A stretch of 64,000 nt of DNA from Nigrospora sphaerica (taxonomy: Eukaryota; Ascomycota; Sordariomycetes; Amphisphaeriales; Apiosporaceae), in contig JAGVVL010000002.1 in NCBI GenBank assembly GCA_018287875.1, forward strand, positions 4,278,001 to 4,342,000. The letters run 5' to 3'. The notes beneath the pieces were generated by a model. It was not told the origin of the DNA, did no database searches, and was given only the letters and a program-made list of their open reading frames with translations. The position numbers and the translations under genes are program-made. Below are positions 1 to 10,607 of the stretch, one piece after another (positions within the stretch are counted from its first letter, which is position 1; each line of letters starts with the position of its first letter).

Positions 1-1852
1 CTCGAGATGGATAGCGAGTGAATCGGAAGCAACCGAAACTTGTGGAGCAGAGCACACCAAAGCGCAAGGAAGAGAGGGAGGCGCGTGACCGCGATCGAGA
101 GCGAATGAGAGACGGACGGAAAGAGACGACGCCGAGAGGGAATGACAAAGACAGGGCGAAGAAGAGAACGGCCTCGAGAGGATATACATCGCTGTTGCCT
201 GCCAGTGGGCGGCCCAGGCAACAGCCTTCGGGATCCTCTCCCGGGGCAAGCCAAAATTTCGCTTCGGCTGGGCTACTAGGTAGTTACCTATCCAGTTAGT
301 ACTACGGCTACTATGTAAAGTAGCTAGGAAAAGCTCCTGTTCTCCTGGGTGCCAAGGCGGCGCAGCGCGCTAGAAGCGGCGGCGAGACAAAAGACCACAG
401 CCAGACCAGCTCAATACAGCCTAGCAACCTGCCCTTCTTCTCTTTACCTCTGACCGCCGTGGCGGCGGGAGCCCGTAAGGAAGGAATCCGGTCCCATTGC
501 CTCACTCGCTTCCGCCTGCTAGCGACAGAAGAGTTGCACACACCGCCCGAGCTGGCGAGCACCGAGACGTTTGCCGTGGCCTACCAGCCCTTTGGCGCAA
601 GTACGACAGTGGGCTGATGTTGATTAGGCACCTGGATTCCGTACAACCTATGGGCCGGGAGTGGATGACGCGACTTCAACCCAGATACGGTCCTTCGCCG
701 CCGTTGCGATGGATAGAAGTTGCCAAAAATAGATGGCCTTGCGGGCAATTCCTATCCGTATTAACGTTGCGCAAAGTCCCGAGAAATAGGAAGGGATCCG
801 TGGGTGCGAGCCTTTTGTACGCCAAGCCGCCTAAACAGCGCCGGCCGGCCGCCTGGTGCTGTCAACCAGACAACATGCCGACCATTGAAGGACATACGCG
901 TGTGTGTTCCCTGTAGGTCCATAGTCGAGGAGTCAATTCAGTTAAACACAATCTATCCCCTTAATGCCAGCACAGGGACTCGACTCGGTGCTTCTGCCCG
1001 GTGGGCTCGCGGACAATCCACCCTGGAAGGTGGGTACAGGTCCCTGGGGTCCGCAGGGAGGCGCCCAATATGGATCGTGGCCAGGATAGCTTATTGCCCG
1101 CCTCGAGATATTGCCTAGCTCGGCCGTGGCAGTTCGAGGGAGAGGCCTACGACGATTCTGGGGACGTACATAACTATGGCCCTTTCTCGAAGCCCGCCGT
1201 TCTCAGTCACCCGTATTCCTGGGATTGCTTTGACATCCTGCGCTACGACCAGGCGGAACGACGGAGAGAATCACGACCCGGGAGCTGCTGGTAATGAATG
1301 CGTCTCCTGTATTACTCCTTTCACTTGATTGCTCGGAGGCCCCTACGCCCCGCCAGCAGCTCAAACATGCTCCATACTATACCGTCGCAAGCGGGTGCGG
1401 GAGAGCTCGAAGTTGGAGCCGGTCGACTAACCGTCACAAATGGCACCTACGACTCCAAAGGCAGTTTGACAAGCCGCCACCCGGCGAAACTCAGCTGGGA
1501 CAACACACACTGGGAGTTGACTACTGGGCTGACGGGAAGCAGAGATTCGCATATCCATCTATCAAACTAAGCGGGCCGTGGTGCTTGCCGGGCCGGCAGC
1601 CGGACAGCAGCCGATGCTGGCCGAATTAACGAACGGCGACCCCGTAGTTAACCTGTACGCGCATCCTCCGGGCTCGGTTCGTCGCAAGCATACGTCGGAG
1701 ATGAACAATCTGCTCGCCCATCTATTCTCGCCTTATCCGTAACTCATTCGCAAGGGAGCTGTTGCCGAAGAAAAATAAATCATCGCAGTGTAAGACCTGA
1801 CCGAGAACGCCGAGTGAGGTACCGATGTGGAGACAATGAGAGAGGAGGTGCC
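1..1852. other. Gene-free left edge
   Basis: I found no supportable gene on either strand. The open frames are short, overlap one another and resemble no family I know. The right end is the 3' flank of atg8. A coding gene could start left of the window, but no exon of it is visible here. Confidence 0.5.
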
Positions 1853-2385
1853 CTAGGCGGACTGGCCGAAAGTGTTCTCGCCCGAGTACGTGATGTATAG
1901 GAAACTATGGGAGGGATGAGTTAGCCGAGTGCATGAACAAGACTGCGGTAATACGCAGCATGGGGGAGCGGCATACCCGTCCTCGTCCTTGTGCTCCTCG
2001 TAGATGCTGCTCATGAGAGCAGCCGTCGGCGGCAGGACCTCATCGACGAAGATGAAGATGGCCTTCTCGGGCGACAACTTAATGCGCTTACGGATGACAT
2101 AGACGAACTGGCCGACTGTGAGGTCCGCGGGAACGAGGTACTTCTTCTTGTCGATGGTAGCGATGTCGGACTTTTCCACCTTCTCGCAGATCACCTACAC
2201 GGGCACCGGTGGGTTAGCCACGGACGGATTGAGGGACGGACGGGCGAGGGCGGCTGCCTAGGGGGGACCACAAAGGTCCAAGGGCGTCAACTTACGGGAA
2301 TGCGGTCGGCATACTTCTGGCGAATCCGCTCGGCCTCGGCCTTGCGCTTCTCGAAGGGGTGCTCGTCCTTGAACTTAGATCGCAT
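1853..2385 (-). CDS. atg8: Autophagy ubiquitin-like protein Atg8
   Basis: Atg8 is the ubiquitin-like protein that is joined to phosphatidylethanolamine on the phagophore membrane. It drives autophagosome growth and recruits cargo receptors. Three exons join in frame: 2296-2385, 1977-2194 and 1853-1904, with GTAAGT and GTATGC donors and introns of 101 and 72 bp. The product is 119 residues, the normal family length. It starts [11 protein letters not shown], has the expected N-terminal helices and beta-grasp core, and ends TFGQSA. Gly116 is the residue that Atg4 should expose by removing the last three residues before lipidation. The ATG at 2385 was chosen because it gives the conserved N-terminus; the frame is also open upstream but encodes nothing conserved. 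Identity is very secure because the family is almost invariant in fungi. Confidence 0.98.
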
Positions 2386-5260
2386 CTTGTCGGTGTCGCT
2401 GACGATGACGTTGAAGCTGGCGATAAGGCCAGAGCGGAATGGATAAGCGGTGACGAACGAGTCTTGAAGCTGGAGATGGCGCGTCAGTAATCGAGACACC
2501 CGAAAGACAATGCGATGCGCGAGCGGTGCGGTGATGTACCTGTAGGAAGGAAGGTCCGAGGGGAACGGGCAGGAGGAAAAGGGTTGTTGATGGTAGGTAG
2601 ATGGACAGCGGCGATGACGACGATGCAGGGGACAGAAAGGGAAGGAGAGATAAAGGCCAGTGGGCGTACGGATTACAGGGAGGTAAGGTAAGCAAGCGGG
2701 TGGGTGTACGGAGTACCTGGCAAGTGACTAACAACTAGGTACCTCCCGTGGGCGGATGACTGCTTAGGAATGAATGGGATGGCTGCACGCGAGGTTTGTG
2801 ACTGATTGCCCGACCAAGCCACGCCTCAGCTGTTTGCTACTTAGGTACAGAGAGGCTGACGTGGGGTTCAAGGCTGCCTAGCCCCAGGTGGTTATGGTGG
2901 TGCTGTCCTTCCCGGCGGGTGGGCGTGTGACTGCCCACTTGGGGGGGGATGGGGAGAGCGGGCAGGAGCCGGAGCTGGGAGTGGGAACAAACAGGCAGCC
3001 CCGGGGGGGCAAGGAGCCCACGAAGAAGAAGAGACGACGAATGACGGAGGGGACGGAGTGAACCGACCGACCGTTGTGACTTGACGAGACGAGTATAACT
3101 TACTTACAGTGAGAGCTGCGCGATGGATGAACAACCGACAAACGGCAAGGGACGACGAAATGGATCAAAGGAGAACAATGGGCGGACGGCGAAAGAAGGG
3201 GCAGAAGGGATAGAAGGGGATGGGGGGAGTTGCGAGAGAGCACCGCGAGGGTGGAAAAAGAGGGGACAGCCCGACGGCTGAGGCGGGGCAATATGGGCTG
3301 CTGACGAATTGTGAGTGGCCCAACGTGACCACGGCGGGGACAACTGGCTGAAACCGGACTAGGGCGTCTGCCCTTTGTGTGCAGACAGCCAGTTAAAGAG
3401 GTAAGTACATAGCAGAGGCAAGCGCGCTGGGAGGGTTCAGAGTTGCCTGGGCTAGGTTGGCTGGATGCTCGGATGGCCTGGAGGGTCAGTTGGTGTGGTC
3501 GGTGAGCAATCACGAGCCAGCGTTCTTTAGAGTTGTTGAATCACTTGCCCCCCCCTTTCCCCGCCCGCAATCGCAACTGCCAAATCTACGACGTCAAACG
3601 TCCTCGGCATGTAACCGGCCATGCAGCAGGGAAGCGAGTACGTGATGCTAATGTAGAGCTGTGTCTCTACTGATGATAGTGGCCCTCGGATACGCCACCA
3701 TCCCGTTCGTTTGGTGGTGGTGTCGCAGGCCGCTTGCCAGTAGCCCCCATTGCCGGCATCGGCTTTGTAATAGTATATAGGCAAGTACCTAATTAGATCG
3801 CTGCCCTGACCGACTCTCCGCCTAGTCGTGCCAACAGCGGACAACCTATGCCAACACCTGCGCAGTGCCTACGGGCAACGCAGTGGGGCCCATAGGAGGC
3901 ACCGTTGCTCCAAACCAACGCAGATGGATGGGCTTTCGCCTGCATTGCGAAGGCCGCATACTGCTTCCAGCGCAGCGCCTGGACTCACTGCTGTAGAGAT
4001 GGATACGGCTGGCCTTCTTATTTACGACAGTCTTTAACATCTCCAGCTAAGCCCTGGGCCCAAGAGCCCACAAGCCGCAGCCAGTTCCATCCAGCTGTGA
4101 GCCAAGCTGAGCTGTCTCGATAGGTAGATACTTTAAGTATGTACAGGAGTGAACAGTTCTCCTGCTCTTATACGACCCGTTTTCCCCAACGCCATTGCCC
4201 AATCACGGCTCTATCCGTCTATTTCATTTCGTCTCCTATGATTGACTGTCACTTGTTCGCTGAGAAACTTTGACTGAAACTTGCCCTGAATTGAAGTTAA
4301 ATAATCGTTTTATCCCGATGAGTTTACTCCAATGTTCTCAGGGTCCATATTCGCTCGTGTGAGCGATGCTCGTCCCTTTGGCGTTGATATCGTAGTGGCT
4401 CGACGCCACGAGCTGAAGTCCAACATTGCAAACTGGTTCAACAAGATACTCTGTTCACTCTCAGTCCCGATGTACAGACGTTTCTGTGTTGCTTTCCAGT
4501 CTCAGAAGCCGAGTCCCCCGGAAGACTAGCTACAGCCCGGAAGTGAGCCTCCCCGGACGTCTCTATCCAAGCCATAGGCAACGACGACATACACCTAGCT
4601 CGGTTCGAAGACTGGATTTGCTGGGTTACCGAAAAAACCCGTGAATATCCGCCTATAACGTGCTCGTGGGTGCCCCGATTAAGATTGTCGCGGTCTATTC
4701 CAGGTTCAGTAACCATGAAACGTGACTGGGAACTCGTCTGCCAGACAGAAGTGGATAGTAAGTAGCACGGGGGCAGTTGGCATACCTTTGGACTTGATGC
4801 TGATGGTGCCATTTCGTGTCAAGTGTGAGCTCGGCTTCCTTCCAATGTCAAATCAGGGTGAGATCTACGCACCGAGTCGCAGTTTCAGGCCTGCGAGACA
4901 CGTCAGAGGGCTGTGGCTGGGATAGGATGTTGGAAGCAAGACCCTTGCACAATTCCCAGTCCAGAGGGCTCCGCGGAACAGCTCTGTCGTTGGAACCGTT
5001 ACAAGCCGTCCTGTTACGTCAATCTTGGCCAAGGCTGGTGTGTTAGTGCATCAAGCGTGACAAAGCGAATATGGTTCCAGGAGCGGCTTCACACAGTGAG
5101 TGAAATGGCACAAGATTGATGGATCAAACCCGAATACCCGCTGACTTGGTAGCGCCCGTCTGATGTGCCCAGTTCGGTCCGGAGATTGTGAGGCTCAGGG
5201 AACGGAGGGGTACGTCGCCCCATTCCTGCCCTGGGCGATGCTGCCATGCCGGAGTATCCC
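2386..5260. other. Intergenic, atg8 upstream region
   Basis: No supportable gene. The part next to atg8 (about 2386-3500) is rich in purine and pyrimidine runs and is probably its promoter and 5' leader. The stretch 4130-4530 is more AT-rich than its surroundings. It has a 65-codon open frame at 4332-4529 that matches no family I recognise. The rest shows nothing. Confidence 0.5.
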
Positions 5261-7297
5261 TCACGTGGCGGCGTACATGGCAACCTTGGTCCCGTTTTTA
5301 GAGCAGAGCGTTAGGGACAGGTTCTCAACCCAGGGCCCGGGATCGCGGCTCTCCATGCGCCCAAACTCCTGAAGGAGTCTGGTGGTAACGTACATGGCCT
5401 CGGTCAGGGCGTACTGCTGTCCGACACAAATCCTGGGCCCTCCGTTGAAGGGGAGGTATTCCCACCCGGTCCTCAGAGTCTCCCAGCGCTCTGGCTTAAA
5501 CTCCCCTGCATCGTCGCCATAGTAGTCGGTACGCCGGTGGAGGATGTAGGTTGGGTAGCCGACCATGGTGCCCTTTTCTACGAAAATGGGGGACTGCCCA
5601 TCGGGACCGCCGCCTTTGGGGAGCACCGTGTCTACGGTGGCCTCGCGAGCATTCTGAAGCGTAGGGAGTTAGTGATGGTCAAAGACGGGTGCTCGAGGAG
5701 CCTTCTGCAGAGCCCATCTGCCCAGAACGAGGAAAGCTAAGAACAACAGGACACGAGGCCGAAGGCCCGTCCAGAGTGGGCAGTGAGGCATCCCGAAAAT
5801 TACTTACGAGAGGGACCACGGGATAAAGCCGCAAAGCTGAAGGCGGTTCGTGTTAGTTGTGGGCTGACACGGATTTTTGGCGGCTCGGCGGGATGGGGTG
5901 GAACCTACATTCGTTGATGCAGTAGCGAAGATACTTCTGATCCCGTAGCATCTCATAGGTGGGTAGCTCCCCTGTTGAGAACTGTCAGAGAAGTAAAGGT
6001 CTGGTCCAACGTGTACAAACATACCGTTTAGTTTTGCAACCTCGGATTTCAGTTTGGCCCAGATGTCTGGCCGCTTTGCCAAGACGAAAAAGAAGTTGGA
6101 CAGCAGACTCGCCGTCGTGTCCCGGCCGGCCAGCAGCACGTTCAGCAGTTCGTCTCTCAACACCTTGCGATCCGTGGTTACTTTGGCCAGCTCGTGGAGA
6201 AAGACATACTTGGCTGGGACATCGTCACCGGCCTTTTCCAGGTCATGCGCTTGCCGTTGTCGCAACGTCTCGTCCACAATGCTGTCCACGAAGTCATGGA
6301 TGAATTTCACGGACCAGTCTGCCTTGGAATCCCTGTGAAGGAAGGCAAGCTGGCGCAGACGGAATCGAGCCAAAGTATCCTTTTGGGCATAGTTGAAGGC
6401 TTCGGCAAATTCCGAATCGGATCCGCGGCCCTCCTTTGCAGCCTCGAGCGACTTTACCGACCGGCCAAACAGAAATTCGGTGGCCGTGTCGATGGTGAAG
6501 CGGAAAAAAAGGTCCTGGAGATCGACGGTGTCGCCGTCTTGGGGAATCAGCGACAGCAGGACCTGGAAATGGTGCTCGAAAGCATCGATGTCGGCGACCT
6601 GCTCGCGCACAAAGTTGGGCCGAATAAGGTTGCGCGAGGCGTGCCAGCGCTCGCCATCCGAGCAGAAGATTCCGTCGCCCAGAAAATGGTGCATGGAGCT
6701 CTTACGAAGCCCCAGGCTGTAGTCTTTGAAGCGCAACGCAAGAACCGTCTTAATATTCTCGGGGTCTGTCGTATTGATGAATTTGTCCCTGAGTAGGTAC
6801 ATTTCAAAGGTCGGGCCATATTTCTGGGAGCGCTCAAGTTGGTATTCGAGGAGCCTGCCCGCAGCGGCTGTGCGGAACTGGAAGAAGAGGAAGTCGATGC
6901 CCAGAATAGGGTCACGATGGCGGAAGCGGTTGCGGATTGGCCGGCAACCGTGCTGGAGCTTGAACTTGCGACGCGAGAGATAGGTGGGGATGGCGCGAGC
7001 GAACAGCACGAAGACGGCGCCGGCCAGCACGGCCAGGAGGAGACGGTGGTGTGACCACGCTGTCGCTACTTCGGCGACCGTGGCAAACAGTTTTGGTGGT
7101 GTCTGGATAGAGCAGCCAAGGCAACGGCCAGGTGTAGGGGGGCCATTCGCATTTTGAGGTCCATCACGAATGTAAGACGAGGGAGGGCGCATTTCGAGGT
7201 CCATCATGTAAGACGGGGAGGGGCATTCGCTTACAGCTCGGAGGTTGAGTTGAGGGGCGGGGGATGTTACTAGCCTATCAAAACCACCAAGACGCAT
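5261..7297 (-). CDS. Cytochrome P450, CYP52-clan (fatty acid/alkane hydroxylase type)
   Basis: Haem monooxygenase, likely anchored in the ER membrane. By resemblance to the CYP52 clan it would oxidise fatty acids or alkanes; the substrate is inferred only. Four exons join in frame: 6025-7297, 5909-5971, 5808-5836 (29 nt) and 5261-5653. Landmarks, numbered from the furthest upstream ATG (585 residues): membrane segment about 85-101; I-helix AGRDTT at 390-395; ExxR as E445-S-L-R448, split by an intron; haem loop FNGGPRICVG with Cys531. All catalytic signatures are intact. The start is uncertain: the first 60 residues are not P450-like and include a tandem duplication, so Met31 or Met32 may be the true start, giving about 554 residues, close to the usual 520. 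It is about 36 kb from the PKS-NRPS cluster with unrelated genes between, so membership is unlikely. Confidence 0.92.
7149..7223. repeat. Imperfect tandem duplication in the P450 5' end
   Basis: The segment 7149-7187 (GCATTTTGAGGTCCATCA then ATGTAAGACGAGGGAGGG) is repeated imperfectly at 7189-7223, with the second copy a few bases shorter. It lies in the predicted N-terminal codons of the P450, where it makes the start codon hard to choose. Confidence 0.8.
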
Positions 7298-9631
7298 CGT
7301 CTGACTTGCTACTTAAGTACTCGGTACTTCAGTATGACATTGTTACATCAGTCCCTCAGTGTGATAAGGACGCAGCCGAGGTTGGCAAACTGTCGGGCTG
7401 CCGGCTCGAACAGACGGGAGACTAAGTCTATAACCCGCAGGATTGATCCTATGGCCTGCAGGATTGATCCACTCGCCTTGGGATTTTCCTCCACGAGTCT
7501 CCATGGTGGACACATCCGAGCCATCATTTCCGTTTACTGTGCACACGGTCTTGCTCCGAGGGTATGGCAGCGCATATCGAATGTCACGTCATACCCGTAC
7601 TCAGTATCCGCATCCCGGCTCCTCCCCCACAGGTGGAGACGTGAATGCTTCCCGGCCCCGTCGACGACGCTTCGGCCGACGGCCGAGGCCGCCTTACCTG
7701 CTCTTGAGGTGGCAGTTGTAGTACTTTGTACTTGTTTGAAGAAGTAGGTACTGAGTAAGCCTACCGGCCGGGTGGGGCAAAGAGACAGAGCGAGCCGGAA
7801 ATAGATTCCATGGTCCCATGGTTGCTTGATCCGAGGTCCAGCCTTATCGAACCTTGCCACGGCCGAGTACGTGCAAAGTAGCACCAAAACAGGCCGACTA
7901 CAGCAGGAACAGCCAACGAGAAACAAAAGTCAAGATACACGCAAGGAAGCGGATAACCACGGACCAGGGCCCGGCCGGGCGGCTCGGGCAGACATCCAAC
8001 ACGGGTGGGTTGAGTGATGCCACCCTACCAAGGTGCCTTGGGAACAACTATGGGATTTCGGCTGCCCGTATAATACAAACGTTGTCGTCGGCGTTCAACC
8101 CCAATCGCCGCGTGGGGTAATTTCCCAGACCTTAAATGGAGCGCTCGCTCTTTGTTCAGATCGATATCCGTCGGGAATAATGCACCGTCGCAACTACCGG
8201 GGGCATCGTACCTGCAGGGGAGGTAGTTGTGGGTAGTGCTTCTTCTCCCCCCGCCAACCGAAAGATGGAGTCCCGCAGAGCCCAGGCGTCACAAAACGGA
8301 GCTGTAGTTCCCGTCGACTTGTAAAACAAGGCATTTCCTAGGCACACCCTAAGCGCGGAAGGTAACCCGAGACGGATACAATCGCGAGGCACTACATACA
8401 CGACTCGGGGCAAGAAAAGGGAGCAGAGGAGCGGCAGATGAACAAGGCGGGAATTATGGAGCTGCCTCCATCGCAAACCCACTAAACCGACCGGGGGGGG
8501 GGCCTTTCCACGACTGTCTGGCGACTATGCACGCGCGCGCCCTTTCGGATGCTGCAGAGTTCGACTGAAGCCGTGGTCACGCTGTCTCATTCTCATGGTC
8601 CGACGAGGGTTGCGGCTGACGAGGGCGCCATGCCCTCGTAATGCCGTCCGAGGTTGATGCCCCGTACTACATGCGTGGCCCACCACCGTATACGAGACGG
8701 GGGAGTATAGCCCGCAACGACGATGGCGTCCAGAGGAAGTGCCGCGTGAGGCGCCCAGCTGCCGCCAGCCGGGGGGGGGCTGAACAAGGGCGGACAGGGG
8801 GCCTGTTGATTCCTTGGATCGGTGAATGTACCTGGGTCAGCCTCATCAAATCACAGCTCGCCGACCCTTGGCTGGTCGGAGCTGAGCTGGCTGGGCTGGT
8901 CTGGCAGTCTTGTGATCTCGTCCCATCTACTCGGCAGGTTATGCAGCAGGCAGCTGGAAACGGACCGGTTACTCTCCCTCCGTGGCTTCTCCACAGGCCA
9001 TAAACAGAGGTGGACAGAGGCTGTCATACCGTCCACAGTCATCCGGGTCGGTGTTTCCTTGGCGGCCCGAAGCCCGGGATCCACTCCCGTTCTTGAGCAC
9101 AAATTTGTCGGTTGATCATGGGTGAGTATACGTAAGCTGCCCAGGAATACCTTGGGAAACACGGAGCCAAGAGCCTTACCGAGAGGGATGAATAGCTTTG
9201 GCTGTAGACGACATCGTAATACTTGCCGTACCGACGTTGGCGGCGGGCTTATGGGGTCGGACCGAGCTCCCCAGATGCACACGGAAGCCGTTCCGATCCA
9301 GCCTGCCCAGGCTTGACATCTCGCCTTGTTTGCCCCCGGCCGTTTCATTTTAATGACGATGGCGGATCCCGTACCGACTGCCAGGACCAGGACCAGGACC
9401 AGGGCCAGGGCCAGGGCCAGGGCCAGCAGGCCAGGCCCAGACCCAATGCGTCGAGTCTTCCCCAGGGCCGTCTTCGTTGCCATTTCGGCGCTGTGTCGGG
9501 TTCAAATACCGGCCTGGTGCCTTCCCTCCGAGAGGTCTGCCTCTTCCTCTCCACGGCCCTCTGTTTTGCCCGAAGCGTTACCCGCCTGAATCTCCGTATT
9601 CTCGGTTTCCCTCCCCCCGCTGTCCGTCACG
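7298..9631. other. Intergenic between P450 and expansin
   Basis: No supportable gene. It holds the P450 promoter and the expansin promoter and leader. A short direct repeat with the core GCAGGATTGATCC occurs at about 7437 and 7458. A CCAGG(A/G) repeat at 9381-9440 generates long spurious open frames on both strands. Confidence 0.5.
9381..9440. repeat. CCAGGA/CCAGGG hexamer repeat
   Basis: Tandem six-base units, first CCAGGA and then CCAGGG, lie upstream of the expansin start codon. On the minus strand they read as an Ala-Leu-Val-Leu repeat that looks like a membrane segment but is only low-complexity DNA. Confidence 0.85.
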
Positions 9632-10402
9632 ATGCCCAGCTCCGTCCTCCTTGCCCTCGCGGCGCTCCCCGCCCTTCTCGTGGCCAAGCCTGTCGGCGGC
9701 GACATATCGCCGCGCGCCGGGACCAAGGGAACCTCGACTTTCTACGGCGGCAACCTCCACGGGGGCACGTGCTCCTTTTCCACCTACACCATCCCCTCGG
9801 GCATGTACGGCACGGCCTTCTCTGGTGCCGCCTGGAACTCGGCTGCCAGTTGTGGCACCTGCATGGAAGTGACTGCCAACGGCAGGACAATCAAGGCCAT
9901 GGTAAGATAAACCTCCAGCTGTCCGGCAGCTTTCCAGCGCAGATCGACGTAGGGATAGGGGTGCTGATGGACCCCGTTTCGCCTCTTTTAGATCGTGGAC
10001 AAGTGCCCGGAATGCGACGTGGGGCATCTCGACCTCTTCGAGGACGCCTTCAAGGCGCTGTCGCCTTCGTCCAGCGACCCTCTGGCCACCTCTTACACCA
10101 TGGTGGACTGTGGCATCACTTCGCCCCTTGTTCTTCGCAACAAGTCGGGCACATCGCCCTACTGGTTCTCCATGCAGGTTGTCAACGCCAACGAGCCCGT
10201 GGCCAAGCTGGAAGTGAGCACCGACGGCGGCAAGTCATGGAAACCCACCAAGCGCCAGGACTACAACTTCTTCGAGGAGCCCAGCGGCTTCAGAACCGAC
10301 ACCGTGACGGTTCGGGTCACGAGCAGCTCAGGAAAGACGGTCGAGGTCGCCGCGGTACCAGTCACCTCCGATCTTCAGGTCAAGGCGTCAAAGAACTTCT
10401 AG
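9632..10402 (+). CDS. Secreted expansin-like protein
   Basis: Expansin-like proteins loosen cellulose and xyloglucan contacts in plant cell walls without hydrolysis. Two exons, 9632-9901 and 9992-10402, are joined over a 90-bp intron (GTAAGA donor, TTTTAG acceptor), giving 226 residues. An 18-residue signal peptide (ending LLVA) comes first. The double-psi beta-barrel domain spans about 35-115 and contains STFYGG near its start and VDKCPECDVGHLDLF near its end. The second half resembles the expansin C-terminal (CBM63-like) domain, with YWFSMQVVN and a cluster of aromatic and charged residues. Length and architecture match microbial expansin-like (EXLX) proteins. The nearby secreted pectin lyase supports a role in plant-wall attack. 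The exact substrate is not visible from sequence. Confidence 0.88.
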
Positions 10403-10607
10403 AATCCAACGGCCCCCTTCCTACTTGCCCCGGGTCATACAACGTCGCCTTTGCGAGGGTCTACCCGGCCATGTTGCCTAGGTACACAGCTTCGTCGGGC
10501 CAGAGCGCCACTTTATGTTCAATCTGAAACCTTCATGTACATATTCTCCCTCCCGAGTGTATGAACAACAATTCTTCCCAGCATCCGGAATGCATTGCAG
10601 CGTATTA

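Noticed and set aside
5261..7297. P450 as a member of the PKS-NRPS cluster
   Set aside because: About 36 kb and several housekeeping-type genes separate them, and its class suggests fatty acid or alkane oxidation.
8851..9483. Minus-strand frame with an apparent Leu/Val/Ala membrane segment
   Set aside because: The hydrophobic run is only the translation of the CCAGG(A/G) hexamer repeat at 9381-9440.
9495..9520. Second T-loop-like site, GGGTTCAAATACC
   Set aside because: No matching acceptor or anticodon arm; it lies in the expansin leader.
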